Shown here piece by piece: positions 44,101 through 56,053 of a DNA stretch of 64,000 nt. The stretch spans positions 3,487,001 through 3,551,000 of the forward strand of contig JAULSN010000005.1 of the NCBI GenBank assembly GCA_033439765.1, read 5' to 3'. Source of the DNA: Lasiosphaeria ovina. Its lineage: Eukaryota > Ascomycota > Sordariomycetes > Sordariales > Lasiosphaeriaceae. Made by a program: the position numbers and the translations under genes. The notes beneath the pieces are model-generated. The model saw only the letters and a list, made by a program, of their open reading frames with translations. It was not told the origin of the DNA and did not search any database. Within the stretch, counting starts at the first letter, position 1. The number at the start of each line of letters is the position of its first letter.

Positions 44101-47100
44101 AAGACGTTGGCCGCCGTGCATGGTCATCTGGCGCCATTCCCATCCCGCACGTTTGATCTCAATCGTCAAGAATAGCATCCTCGCCCACCGTCACCCGGTG
44201 CGGCCTTCCAAGACCAGGTGAGAGGTCAGAGCACAAAGAACGCGAGCCAGCCCGTTGAGGATAAGCTGGATCTTAACTCATCTGAGCTGACGAGGGGGCT
44301 TGCAAGCCAGATTTACCCGGCGGCTCTGCTTGCGAGTGCCAAGGGCCTTCCCTAAGGGCTGTTGTAAAAAAGCGGACGTACAGCAAGATCCCTAGTCAGC
44401 AGCACGCTGTTGTAAAATCGCTTGTGTAAGAGAAATTCGCCATCGAAACTGAATGAGAGCAACAGGCCTTGATGGACGCACCCCACACCCGGCTGCATCT
44501 TGCAGAACCAATCCAGGTTAGCCCGAGATCCACAAGCATAGCCTGCATGCAATCCGTGCTGAAGCATCCTTGTTCGGTGCTGGGGGGTCACGTCAAGTTC
44601 CGCCACTGTGCGCCAATCAACGGCTGCGTTTTTCAAAGACGGCTTGCCGATGTCGCCAGCGACGCGGCACCTTGGGAACTGGAACTTGGATGAGAGCCGG
44701 GACCGTTTACCGTATGGTTTACAAGATCTGCTATGGCGCCGCCGAATTGGATTAAGTTGCAGGGACAACTAAAAATATACTCGACGAACATAGGTATCTT
44801 CCTAGATAACACGGAAGCTGAACGACGAGATTGAGACTACTCCGAGACTGACATAAGGTACTCCGTAGGTAGGTATTTAATATCCGGGCAGGCCAGGTTC
44901 AGATATCCTACCAATCGATAAATATCATACATACGTAGATATCCATGCCCGGCCGTCAGTTGCTAACTGACACATTGTTTAAGAAGGTTTTGGGCCTGTT
45001 TCTGCTTTTGTCCGTTCCGAGCTCAAAAAAATCCCGCTCTGAGGAAAAGGGCAGAAAGCGGACGGACGACTAGATGGTGGGAAGGGTGAGAAGGCTGACC
45101 AATCGCATGTCATGGGTAACTAACAAACAGGCTCAGAGGGCACGCACAGAAAAGCAAAAGAGAGCTGCACTATAAACCGAATAGAGAGGGGAACAAGTTG
45201 CAATGGGCGTTTGCCTGCCGACAGGGAGGAGAAAACAGAGTTTTCGGCACAAATTGCAGCTGCATCCAAGGTCGGCCCCGTGATGGACGGAACTGGGCGA
45301 GTTGCAGAGTAGGGTGCTGTAAAAGAATTATCAGCAGAAAACAGCCGCGTCCGGCCAATCACAGCACGCGCTTCCGGCAGCCTCGCATCCGTGTTGCTGC
45401 GTCCCTTATCTTCCATGCAGCCCATCTTGAGCCGAACTAGTCATGAGGAAAGACGAAAAACCAACATAAGTCCCTCAGAGATTGAGCTAATACATGAGAT
45501 GAGAACTTGTCTCACGTTCGGACAGGACCGACGACGAATCTCCGCTTGGTATCTCATTCCAGCATGAGCCACATTCTAGAATCCATAGAAACCCCCAAAG
45601 ATGGACCCGGTGTCTTAGCGTGATCCAATGTCTTACCAAGGTGAGTTTAGCAAGAGAGTTGAGGCAGCCACCAGCGAGCCAGTCTTTGTGAAGGCGGGGT
45701 AGCAACCTGGAAATGAACGTGTTGCAGTGACACCTGTCTGATAGGCACTGAACGTGGTGCGGAATACCTACTACACTCCACCAGATATGTGGGGGCAGGG
45801 AGGGTAGAGGTGGACGAGACGATGTCGTTGTCGGGGGTGCATGAATACCACGCTGTTTTAGCTTTCTTTCGACATCTGATCTAGCATCCGCAACTCGGCG
45901 TCAAACATCCCCCCCCTCCCGGGTTTGGGAAAAGTCAAATGGAGTCATTTATGCTGTGCAAGTTGGCAGCAGTCCAGGAATCCACCGATGTCGGCGCCTT
46001 GTCGCTCTCCATTGGCCGTTCGACTGCCTGGGAAAAGTCGGGCCACGCCGACAGCCAGCCCAGGCTCAGGCCCGCTAACCCCGAGATGAAGTACGGACGG
46101 AGAGGTACGGATAGTACGTAAAGAAAATTTGGCCCTGCCGTGGCATCCATAAAACCATCACCCTAGGCGCACGCGACTGACAAATGAGGTTCCTCTCAAT
46201 GGACTCCTCACTCACCACGCGTCCACCCAGCCGGACCCAGGCCTCACTCTCTGCTTCCGTATAATCCCGACCTGGTGGGTATTAGCGTGGAAGACGAGAA
46301 CCGTCGCTAGTCGCTAGGTACCTGCTCTAGCTCAAGATGATATGAGCCGGAGAACCAAATAAAACCACGCCTTTCTCACCAGGCAGTGCGCAAGAAGAAT
46401 AGACACTCGCACTACTATCCCGTATCCGCCCGTACATACATATTGGGTAAAGCCTCCTACATATCCGCACCTAGGAACGAAGTACTAGTAATGTAGGGAG
46501 CCAGCTAAGCTGGCCAGCTACGCGAGCTAGCCTCCGATGCAGGCAAGGGACGAGGCAGCATTTCTCGACACCGCATCTAGGCACTCTGCGTTCAGCGTTG
46601 CAGATGAGGCTACGTGATTACCTCACAGAAACTCTCAGACAGCAAAAAAAGGAGAAAAGTGCTAAGGCAAGCTGCCCCTCTCCTGCCGAGCAGTCTGGAT
46701 TCGGAAGGGCGACGCGGAGAGGCGGACGGGGATATCGTGCCTCTTGAGAAAAAGATGGGACTTCTCTGCGGAGTAAGGCCCAGAGACAAACCTGCCTGGG
46801 ACCCTCGCTGACGACGATGACTTTAGACCTGCATAACTAAGGTCTATTGACCACCTTCTTCCATTCAATTGGGAGTATTTGTATGTCCGCCGATGCGGAG
46901 GAGAGTCGGGACACTTGGAGTCGGAGATGTTCGAGTCGGTCTGGAGCGGGGTTCCTCTAGCGAGACTCATGGCCGACGGGGCTCTAGCGAGATTCATGGC
47001 GGACGGGGGCTCTGCCTTTCCCTCGCTCGGAATCTTGAAACGGGTGATCTCATCGAGTGGCTCGAGTGGCCACTAAACAGCGCGCTATTGCAATTGAGAT

Positions 47101-47669
47101 GCGGCAAATGCTACGGCGGGGTTGGACAGTTTCCATCGGCCACCGTGGTCTTTCCCAGGTTTTGAAAAAAAAACCAGACGAGGCTGGGGAATCCCGGCTC
47201 CCTTGATAATTTTCAGGCGGACGGGCGGATCTGGGATTGGGAGGTTGAACCTGGTGTCCATCCTTGTCCCCGCTTTGCTAGTGTGAAGCCCCCAAAGCGC
47301 ACAGACTTGTGGTCGGTAGCCGCATCGTGGGGTAGATAACCGGAACCCCTGTAAGTAGGCCGTACAAAGTACGCTCGCACGCGGTGTCCGCACTGGCTAA
47401 TTGTTTATCAATCGAACCTACCCAGCGCTCTGCGCGACGACATCGGAATCGGAATAAACGCTGAATAGATTCAGTACAACCACTCACCTCGCTGACGCCC
47501 GCAGCCGTACCATCGTTCTCGGGATAACAGCGACGGTAGAATTCTCTCTGATCTGATATAGCAAGGTCGCGAACTAGGGCCTGTTTGGCAGATCCGGAGC
47601 TCGGCATCGTCTGCTCGTCGAAAATCTACAATCACCAACCACATCACATCGCACTCTGCCAATATCGCC
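41163..47669. other. 6.5-kb stretch with no recognisable gene
   Basis: Lies between the divergent starts of GLT1 (-) and APC15 (+). Open frames here are short or lack motifs, and I could not assemble a spliced gene. Local structures: G14 at 42318-42331; a small direct repeat of a CACAAGTTCG-like unit near 43523-43558; palindromic CCAGCTAAGCTGG near 46502-46515. The part next to GLT1 may contain its leader exon. Long regulatory region, fast-evolving small genes or decayed repeats are all possible. Confidence 0.45.
42318..42331. repeat. Poly-G homopolymer (14)
   Basis: Uninterrupted G run in the gene-free interval upstream of GLT1. Confidence 0.85.
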
Positions 47670-48962
47670 ATGTTTTCCATCCTTCCAGATTTGAGGCCAA
47701 GAGATGTACGTTGTTTCTCGATTGCCCGTAGAACGAGTGGCGTAATGTGCTAAACTCGTGCCTCCATTTTTTTCTAGTCTCATTCTCTGTGGTACACATC
47801 TTCGCACGACCCCAACGCATCACTGTCGCACCTCGACACCGCCGCCGCCCTCGGCTTCGGCGACAATGGAGGCCACAGTGCGAGCGCTGCCGCCCAAGCA
47901 GCAGCGGCAGCCCGTGGCGGAAACAATAACAACAACGGCAACGGCGGCGGCCAGCATCACCACAACCAGGCCGTCATCGAACGCTCCATGCTTGGCCGCC
48001 TGCGCGCCGACGAGATCTACATGGAGCGGTGCCGGGCCAATGTCAGTAACCTAGGTAGTACGTGGCTGAAGCCGCCCGGAGTGACCAAGACGCTGTTCCA
48101 GTTGCGCGAGGAGCGGCGCGAGGCCGAGGAGCACGCCGAGGCGGTGCGCCGAGAGATGCTGGCGGCCGAGCTGGCCGAGGCGGCGGAGGCCGAGGCTGGC
48201 GGCGGGACTGGCGGCCTTGCAGGTGACGAAGCCATGGATGGCGACGAGCCGGGAATGGACGACGACGACGACGGCGGCGGGAGGGATCTCGACGAAGACG
48301 TTCCCGACGCGGACGAAGGCGGGTTCGGCTTTGACGGAGCTAGCGACGACGAGGATGAAGATGACGATCTGGATGCAGAGGACGACGAAAACGACGACGC
48401 TGACGATGACCATGCGATGCAGGTGGAAAGGTCCAGCGCAGGCGATGCTCTCCGGCAACAGCGGCGCATCCAGCAGCGCGAGTTTGCCAGCCGGATGGCG
48501 ACCATGCGCGCAACCGAGGATCGCGTGCGGGAGCGGATGGCCCGCGGCGGGCCGGGTGACGGCGCCGGGGACCTCTACGGCGCCGACGAGGTGATAGACG
48601 AGGAGGACCAGGCGCACATGCTCGAGGAGGAGGATCTCGTGGGTGCCGTGTACCGGGACGAGGTAGAGCCTGGACCAGACATGGACATGGAGGCAGATCT
48701 GGACGACGAGATCCCCGAGGCAGAGAGCGGCGGCGGCTATGAACACACCGACTCCGAGGCCTCGCTCAGCAACAGCGATGACGGCGACCACAACGTCAGC
48801 TACCTCGCCCCTCGCGCTCGCCTGCCGCCAGCCCATCCCCAGAGAAGCAGCATGGGGCGCGGCGACGGCGGGCCGAGATCAAGCATAGACATCAGCAGTA
48901 TCCTTTCCAGGGACGGGAGCAGCATTACGGGCAGCAGCCCGCAGGTGCGGAGGAGGACCTAG
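47670..48962 (+). CDS. APC15: Anaphase-promoting complex subunit Apc15/Mnd2
   Basis: Subunit of the APC/C ubiquitin ligase that helps control its inhibition by the mitotic checkpoint complex (Mnd2 in yeast meiosis). The 36-base first exon (47670-47705) encodes MFSILPDLRPRD; a 72-base intron (GTACGT donor, GCTAAAC branch, TTTCTAG acceptor) joins it to 47778-48962, continuing SHSLWYTSSHDPNASL. The MFS-LPDL-PRDSHSLW start is the diagnostic conserved segment. After an Ala/Asn-rich stretch comes the second conserved block, GRLRADEIYMERCRANVSNL, with WLKPPGVTKTL. The rest of the 406 aa is highly acidic (long Asp/Glu runs, about 170-235) and disordered, as usual for this family. Calling only the second exon would lose the defining N-terminus. 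Confidence 0.9.
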
Positions 48963-49570
48963 AGCCGGAGGTGATAGAGAAGAGAAGGTCATTTGGCCCA
49001 ACACAGCATGAGATACTCGACGTTAAAATTTCAAAGTTACCTGGCGTCCACGGTTTCGGTATGGCAAGAGTTCGGGCACCATCACACAGTACTATTATTG
49101 TTATTGTTATTATTATTATCAAGAGTGTAAAAGTAGACACATGCGGCATGAAGTATTAAACCTTTTCTTTAATAAGCAAAACACGCCTTCTGCATGCATG
49201 CGAGTTGGTTTGTACAGTACAATATAAGCTATGTTGCATGACCCCAGGTGAAAAAAAAAACAAGGAGAGAAACGAAATCCGCCAAGTAGCAGACAGGCAG
49301 ACAGACAGACAAGCATACTTGTGGCCGTGAAACTCCATATGCGCCGATGTCCAGACAGTACAGTTCCTCCAAGGAATGGCGGGACCGAGCCTCGACATCA
49401 GTTTGAACTGCCCACAGTGTAACAATGTGAGAACCGAGCCGGGGGAGGGAAGTTGGAAACTCGTTTTTTTTTGTGTTTATTTCCATAGATTGGTTCCATC
49501 CCCCCCCAACCTATCGGGCTGTTGATCAATTCATTCTTTTCCCCTCTGACCACAGCCAGTAGCCGAAATA
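48963..49570. other. Intergenic between convergent APC15 and BET1
   Basis: 3' flanks only. TTATTA repeats near 49093-49118 and CAGA/GACA repeats near 49291-49310. Confidence 0.55.
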
Positions 49571-50843
49571 TCAAAAGAGCCAGACGTAGGAAAACAGAAA
49601 GATGACGGCCAGGAAGAAGCCCAGCCACACTTTCCAGCCGACGCCGGTGCGCTCCGCCATCAGCAGCATGCGGTTCATGGTGCCGCGCAGCCGCAGCCGC
49701 GTCTTGTCGAAGCTGTCGTTCATCTTCTCCGCCAGCGCCGACGACTCGCGGATCTCGTCGCCGATCGCTATCGTCATCTGTTGACCGGGGGGAAGGGTTA
49801 GCTGGGTGGCGTGGCAGAGAGAGAGAGAGAGAGAGTGGTTTGGGGGTGAACTCACGTCCTTGAGCACCTTGACCTTGCCCAGGATCCCCTCGACCTGCTG
49901 GTCGTTCTGGCTCTCGAGCTCGTTGAGCACCGCATCGCTGTATTGGCCCCTGCGGCAGCGACAAAAATTGTCAGCCTTTGCGATCGGTCGATCCCCTAGC
50001 ATCTCAGGGGGGGCCGTATATGTATGCCAGTGGGGACTCGAATTATCAACACGCACCTCGAGTTCGGCGTCGCCGGCCGAAACCCAGCTCTGTTCTCCAC
50101 GCCGAGATGTTGCCCGCCGCCGCCTATCCCTCCGCCTATCGCCGAGCCGTTGCCGCTACTGCTCCCGCTTCCGCCGGGATATTGCTGCTGCTGCTGCTGG
50201 TATCCTCCATAGCCGTAGCTGCCGCCGACCCGGTTCGGGCTCGCGCTCACCGGCCGCCGCGCCCCCGGCTCGGCCCCCGAGCCCGTGTAGCCCTTGAACA
50301 GGTCGCTGCGCGAGTCGCGCTGGTGTAGAGACGACGCGCCGAATCTAGAATGTTGCCCCAGACAAAACTATCGTCAGCCGTCCGTCGCACTGTGAGTTTT
50401 TGTAGTGAAATGATTCCCCATGCCGTTTGATTTTCTCGGCTGCGCTGCGAAAAAGCTGTCTGTCGGCTTGCGTTGAAAGGAGAAGGCGAGTCGGCCGTGG
50501 TAGCCGGAAATCGGATCCGCTGCAGACGGACATGGCGCGCGGTTCGTCGTGTGCTCGGCAGCGTTCGGGACTGCCGGGGTGGAATCATCGAGTATTGTCG
50601 ACAGTCTCCGTCGCCGTCGCCGTCGTCATGTAGTGTAGTATAGTAGCGCCGCGATTGCCGACTGCCCTGTCTCCCCCGATCGCGGCGACGATCGCGCGAG
50701 CATCGTGGCCTTGGCCGCAGGCTTGCTTCGGGTAGCGTTCGTAGGCGTGTGCGCAACGCCCGTGTCCGGTTTCGTTTGCAGAGGCGCATAGAACAAGGGG
50801 AACAGGAAAGACGAAAGTAGGGGATAGCTCACCGCGATGCCAT
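49571..50843 (-). CDS. BET1: ER-Golgi Qc-SNARE Bet1
   Basis: Membrane-fusion SNARE of ER-Golgi transport. Four exons: 50843-50833 (only 11 bases, MAS plus two bases of Arg), 50344-50057, 49949-49856 and 49777-49571; 199 aa. The joins give MASRFGASSLHQRDSR, PNSRGQYSDAVLNELESQ and KVKVLKDMTIAIGDEIRES. The SNARE helix runs from about LNELESQNDQQVEGILGKV to MNDSFDKTRLRLRGTMNRML, followed by the C-terminal anchor VWLGFFLAVIFLFSYVWLF. Residues ~15-95 are Gly/Ser/Gln-rich with a polyglutamine from a CTG repeat, a common fungal elaboration. The first intron is long for this organism (488 bases). Confidence 0.9.
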
Positions 50844-52319
50844 CTTTTATTTTGTTTTATTCTTTTGCTCCTCCTTAGTGCCTTTTTTTTTTCGTTGCAG
50901 TTGGTTGCGTTTATTGCACGGGCGATCTGCCTTCCATGACGATGACGACGCCAAAGGAGACCTGATCACAGGTAGGGACGGGAGGTTGTTTTTGGGGAGA
51001 ACGGTGCCCCAAAAAATTAGAAGCTCTGATCCAGAAAGAAACCCGCGGGATAATTAAAAAAGGGGGGGCCGAACCGACGAACGTGACCTTCTTGTAGCTT
51101 TTCAATGTTCGGTTGTTTGTTGGGCCAGGGTTTCTCTTTCCCCCTTTCTTACTCTAGGTCTGAGGCTTCTGTCCAGCCTGGCCTCTACGGATACGTCTTC
51201 CAGTTTTTGATAGGTTGTTCTATTACAGGCCTTTGAACCAAGTAAAATGCGAGTCCCAATGTCACCTCAACTTCAATTTTTGGCATTCATCCCGCGCCCA
51301 AATTGGCCAATTGCCGGCCGGCACTTGCCCAAGCAGCCTCCCGGTCTCTGGCAGCAAGGTCACAGCACCTGTCAGAACCGTGATTGACGCATTCCAAATC
51401 TCAAAATAAATGTCACAAGCAACTAAGGTAGACTCAAATTGTATCGTCGTCGCTCAGGACTGGAGCAGCCAGGGATCCTTTCTCGGAGGGCGATGCGGCT
51501 AGGTAGCAGCTCACGGCCAACTCATGCAACAACTTCACAACAGACAGCTGTTATTGTGTATAGAAACTCAGTTTACCACCAACAAACAGAATTTCAAGCG
51601 TCCATTTTTCTTAGTGCGTATTTCTCTTTGCTTACGTTACCGCATCTCGGGATCAAAACAGCAAGTCAGCCATAGCTCAACACATAGAATATCACACACC
51701 ACACACCCCCAGACCATATTGGTTTGCGCCCCAGGAAGACAGACGAAGTGGACTGGAATCTATCGTCTACAGATAAAGCCACCCGCAATACCTAATCCCA
51801 GTTCCTCTACACAGATGTCTCTCGCTACTTTCATAATGCACTCAGCGGGGAGAAGCGCGCGAAGAGGATACACGCTCTCCCCATCCAATGGCCATACTGT
51901 GACTTGAGATAGCAGACACCGCCGCTGTCTTCCCGCCGCCTCAAAAGACAATTGCCATCCGCGCCATCCAAACCCTTCGTAACAAGACAAAGGGTCGCCC
52001 GCCCAGAAGAAGAAGAGTAAGGTCGCATCCGATCCAGAAAGAGACTGAAGGAGAATTTAAGAGCTGGGGAAGGGTTTGGGGGAGACAATAGTTTCTCTGT
52101 TTTGTTTATTCCCATTCCTACCTAGTGCCGAACCATGAAAACCCACAGATTCTTTTTGTCGTATCCGTCCCGTCGTCATGATCATCATCATCCCTTCAAC
52201 AGCCGCCCCCGGCCCGTGCGGTTATGCAGGGACGGGAGGGCAATCGACGAAAATGCTGTTGTTGTGGTCGTGCTGTTGGGCCGAACAAAGACGAGAACAT
52301 TGAAGAAGGGAGAAAGAAT
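50844..52319. other. Intergenic, promoter of BET1 and 3' flank of CHZ1
   Basis: No exon recognised in about 1.5 kb. T-rich just before the BET1 start (about 50845-50895). Confidence 0.5.
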
Positions 52320-52945
52320 CTAGTCTTCCATCTTCTCGTCCTCGGCCTCAAAGTCTTCATCGTCCTCCTCATCTTCGTCGGCATCGGCCGGGTTCTCCTC
52401 GGCCGCCTTAGCGAAGTCGATGACCTTTCCGCGGGTGCGGCGGCCAATGACGTTGTCGAGATCAATCTCCTCGAGACCGTCCTCCTCGTCGGCTACATGC
52501 GCGTACAATGGTTAGAAGCTGGGATTAAGAAAGGGTGACACGCAGTCGCATTTTCCTGCATTTGTTGTTCGAAGAGAGCGGGAGGGGGGAAGAGAAGTTG
52601 GGATTCCAATGACATACCAGCTTCAGTCTCCTATTAATATCATGTTAGCGCTGGGCGTTTGACAACAAGGAATAAAAATGAGTAAAAGTAATGCGACGCG
52701 AGTGCAGCATGCGTATTCACGGCGCGCACACCCAGGCGCGTGCGCGCAAGACTGATTCAAAGTTGGGCGGCACATACCTCATCAGCGTCTTCCTCTTCGT
52801 CCTCGTCATCTTCATCCTCGCCCATGGAGACGTCCTTCATGGTGTCGTCCTCGGTCGCCGCGGCGGCCTTGCCCTTTCCCTTGGAGTCGCCAAAGGTGGC
52901 GGGGTCCTGGACCCCAGAGGTGGTGGTGCCGTTCTCGGTAGCCAT
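52320..52945 (-). CDS. CHZ1: Histone H2A.Z-specific chaperone Chz1
   Basis: Small acidic nuclear chaperone that delivers H2A.Z-H2B to the SWR1 remodeller. Exons 52945-52778, a 13-base microexon 52630-52618 and 52492-52320; 117 aa. The microexon (GAG ACT GAA GCT G) is bounded by a TTAATAG acceptor with a CTAAC branch just upstream and a GTATGT donor. An alternative acceptor three bases later would make it ten bases without changing the frame. It joins DADE and ETEA to ADEEDG. The defining CHZ motif follows: EEIDLDNVIGRRTRGKVIDF, with Glu/Asp-rich flanks. Length and composition fit the family. Confidence 0.9.
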
Positions 52946-53621
52946 GGCTGTGATTTATAGAGAGGTTTGGATGTGTGGGTTCAAGTAAACAGAGGAGGAG
53001 AGCTCTGAATACGCGTAGAGAGTCTGCGGTTTGATTGCGGAGGCGGTGGACAGAGAAGCAGAGGGAGTAGAGTGTAGCCTTGCGTTGCGAGAAAGAGGGA
53101 AAAGACTGGGTCTTGGGGGGGTTGTAGTGTGCGAAGGTCTAAGGATCTGGAGGTTGTCCGAATTTCAGAGCCGGCGCACCTTGCCTCCCGCCATTATTGG
53201 GGCATTTTTGTGGGGCTGTTGTGCGGCGAGACCCGCCCTAAACTCTGTTCGTCGCTCACCATATGGCGCCAGCTGACGGGGCAACAGCGTGGGCTACGGG
53301 GCACACTGTGCAAGTTAGGCAAGAGCCGGGGATTTGCGACCAGAGAAGCATGGCAAGGCCCACTGGGGGATGGGGAACTCCGCCAAATTTACCAGAGCAT
53401 GATAAGGAACTTCAGAAATGCTGCAGCAAGGCTGGAACCAACCAGGCTACAGATTCATGAAAGACGGGTCTGGAGTAAAAGACAATAAAAAGAGCGTCCC
53501 TACCTAGTCTAGTGACCACTCCGGGCCTTTGAGCCCCTGGACTGCAAAGGCATATAAGAACATGATGGAAGGACCTTGAGCATAGAACACGGCGCTGGAA
53601 GTAATTTGTAGATGTATCAAT
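52946..53621. other. Intergenic, promoter of CHZ1
   Basis: No exon recognised. Confidence 0.5.
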
Positions 53622-54330
53622 TCACTTTGAGTCTCCCCCGCCCGACACCAGGACGAAGACGCCAATAGCTAACACCCACCAATACCTATCATCGTCAAAA
53701 CGTCAGCAGTTGCGCGCACTACACCAAACACATAACCATAACAGATAGAAAGGGGGAAAGGGGGGGGGGGGGGGGGGGGGGTAGGGGCTGGCTCTGCACA
53801 TACTTCTGCAACAGCGTCTTCTCCTCGGGGACGACATTCTTGCCCTCGGGCGAGAGCACGACGGGCCTGTTGAGGTCGGGGTGCTTGCCGCGCGCCGTCG
53901 GGACCACGACGACCTGCGGGCCAAAGTCGCGCGTCTGCCCGGCGTCGATCCGCACCCCCTTGCACAGCACGCCCAGGATCTGGCCTTTGCTATTGTCGAC
54001 CGAGAGCACCAGGTGCGGCGACAGCCCCTTGCCAAAGTTGTCGGCCGACGCCACCGAGGTCGACGACACCCACCGCGCCGCGGCCGCGTCGTAGACGCCG
54101 ACGCGCACCAGCGCCGCCGCGCCGCCCTCGGGGAGATCCGGCGCTTCGTACGACAGGACCTCGCCTATTGCTGTTGTCTCCGGCTGGGCTTCGTAGCTCA
54201 CTTCGGCGAGGAGGCTGGGCGGTGTTTCGGGCGTCGTGATGGGCTGGATGAAGATAGAGGCAACGACGCTTTCTGCGCTCGCGACGGCCGCGGCTGCTAG
54301 GAGTGTCGAGAAAAGCGCGGAAACCCTCAT
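53622..54330 (-). CDS. EMC10-like secretory-pathway membrane protein
   Basis: Exons 54330-53804 and 53685-53622; 196 aa. The intron (GTATGT donor, GATGATAG acceptor, 118 bases) replaces a spurious tail by LLQKYWWVLAIGVFVLVSGG, a single transmembrane helix. The N-terminus is a clear signal peptide (MRVSALFSTLLAAAAVASA). The lumenal part is beta-rich: SLLAEVSYEAQPE, VLSYEAPDLPEGG, GQILGVLCKGVRIDAGQTRDFGP, VVVVPTARGKHPDLNRPVVL. Type I topology, the length and the DAGQTRDFGP segment with a C-terminal helix agree with fungal subunits called EMC10 (ER membrane protein complex), but I make this call from memory of the family. The intron contains a 22-base C run. Confidence 0.7.
53760..53781. repeat. 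22-base G/C homopolymer inside an intron
   Basis: G22 on the plus strand, i.e. C22 in the sense strand of the EMC10-like gene's only intron, about 20 bases after the 5' splice site. Confidence 0.9.
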
Positions 54331-55080
54331 CGTTCCGTCTCGGGGTCGCGATTGATATTGCTTGTTTATTTGTCTGTCTGTCTATCCTCTTCAGCCCTGA
54401 GCTTTTGATAAGGCGGGTTGTTGGCGGGCTTGAATGTCTGCGGCGGCAATCCAATGGGGATGGATCGACAGACAGACCCAGCAGTTGGGGCGTGTCTTGG
54501 CGAGCCGGAAATTTAGAGCCTCCCAGTCTCGATGCCAGCTGGCACTGTGCTGCTGCTTGTCGAACAGGGGTCTGAATCCCATCCACATTTTTTTGTCACA
54601 CGCTCCCAGCTCATCTCACTGTCTCACAACACAAGGAGCGAGCACGCATGGAACAACTCTCAGAGTGTGTTTGCTGTCCGTGTTTGTGAGGGAACGGTTT
54701 CCTCTACGACGTGAGAGACTGTACCATGCACGCCCAGAAACAGTTAGGTTGGCATAGAAAACATTCCAACGGAAATCCCGCACGTGGTATCTACTTGAAA
54801 GACCTATTTACAGACACAAGCCTGAATGCATACATCGCTCCGCATCACTCCATGAGTCAGTCCATTCACACCTGAAAGTATGTCGAGTTTGGATACACCG
54901 GCTACCCAAAACGAAACCGCTGAAGACACCGCGAGCCGAGATTTCAAACTCGGCTTCCCCTATCTCCTGATCCTAATGCCTGTATATGCAAAATGGAACG
55001 ACGGCCGCCCTAATCGCAGGCCCCAGAACCCAGAAGGGGGAGGATTCAAAGCGTAGGTTTCGCAGGGCGAGCAGCGACTG
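54331..55080. other. Intergenic, promoter of the EMC10-like gene
   Basis: No exon recognised; also holds the 3' flank of the cyclin gene. Confidence 0.5.
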
Positions 55081-56018
55081 TTAGCTGCTGCTTGCCGTTT
55101 GCCCCTGGTTCGTGATCGCGGCTTTGCCCTTGCTCGTCCCCCCTTCTATTTCCTCTTCGTCGTCAAGTTCGTCGTCGTCCTCGTCGTCAATGGCCTCGCT
55201 ATCGTCGTCTTCATTATCGTCTTCCTCCAGCTGGAATCCGGGGCACCGTTCAACCAGGCCTCGGTAGTAGGCAACCAAGACCTCGGGGTTGGGCACGATT
55301 TTCCAATCGACCCTGTAGAGAAATTCGAGCTCCAGCAGTTTCAGCTCAGCGACCCTGACCCCGCCGACTCTCGCGTAGGTCGAATTGTTCCAGAAGGCGT
55401 CGGAAAGACCCTTGGCCGCGACTGTAGCTGCTGTAATTAAGAAACGGTGCACGGTAAGCGTGTTGATGGTGAATTCGGGATAAAGCGCGCATAGTCGGTC
55501 GATGTAGTAGACCATGGATAAGAGCAGAGGGGGGCTAAGTGTGGCGTGCTTTGCCAGCCTGTGAAGATAGTCTAGAACTGAGATCCCCGGTGCGGTCCTG
55601 GGGGGGGGGGGGCGGGGGCAAAGAAGAAATGTCAGTTTGGCGGTAACCACAAAAGCCAGACGGCAGTTGCATAGCTAGGAGCTCTCACCGAGAGTGAAAT
55701 CTGGTCAAATGGCCAGACTTCAGGGCCAGCGCATCGTTGGTCTCAATGAGCTCTCCCAGCATGTGGGCGATAAGCACCACGACGTCTTCGACCGCGCATA
55801 ACTCGTATCGCTCGGGCAAAATTTTGGGGAGGGCCGTCTCGGGCTTCGGGCGCTTGGCGAGCGCTGAGGGATTTTGCACGGCATCGGCCGGCGTCGCAAC
55901 GCTGGAGCTGCCCGGCCCCTGCGAATTTCTTCTCTTGGCCGTGGGAGAAGATGCCGGCGCGGGCACTGCGGTTGCGGGGGCGGCGGCGGCAGCGGCAAGT
56001 TGCGATTGGGAACCCGAC

Positions 56019-56053
<35 letters not shown>

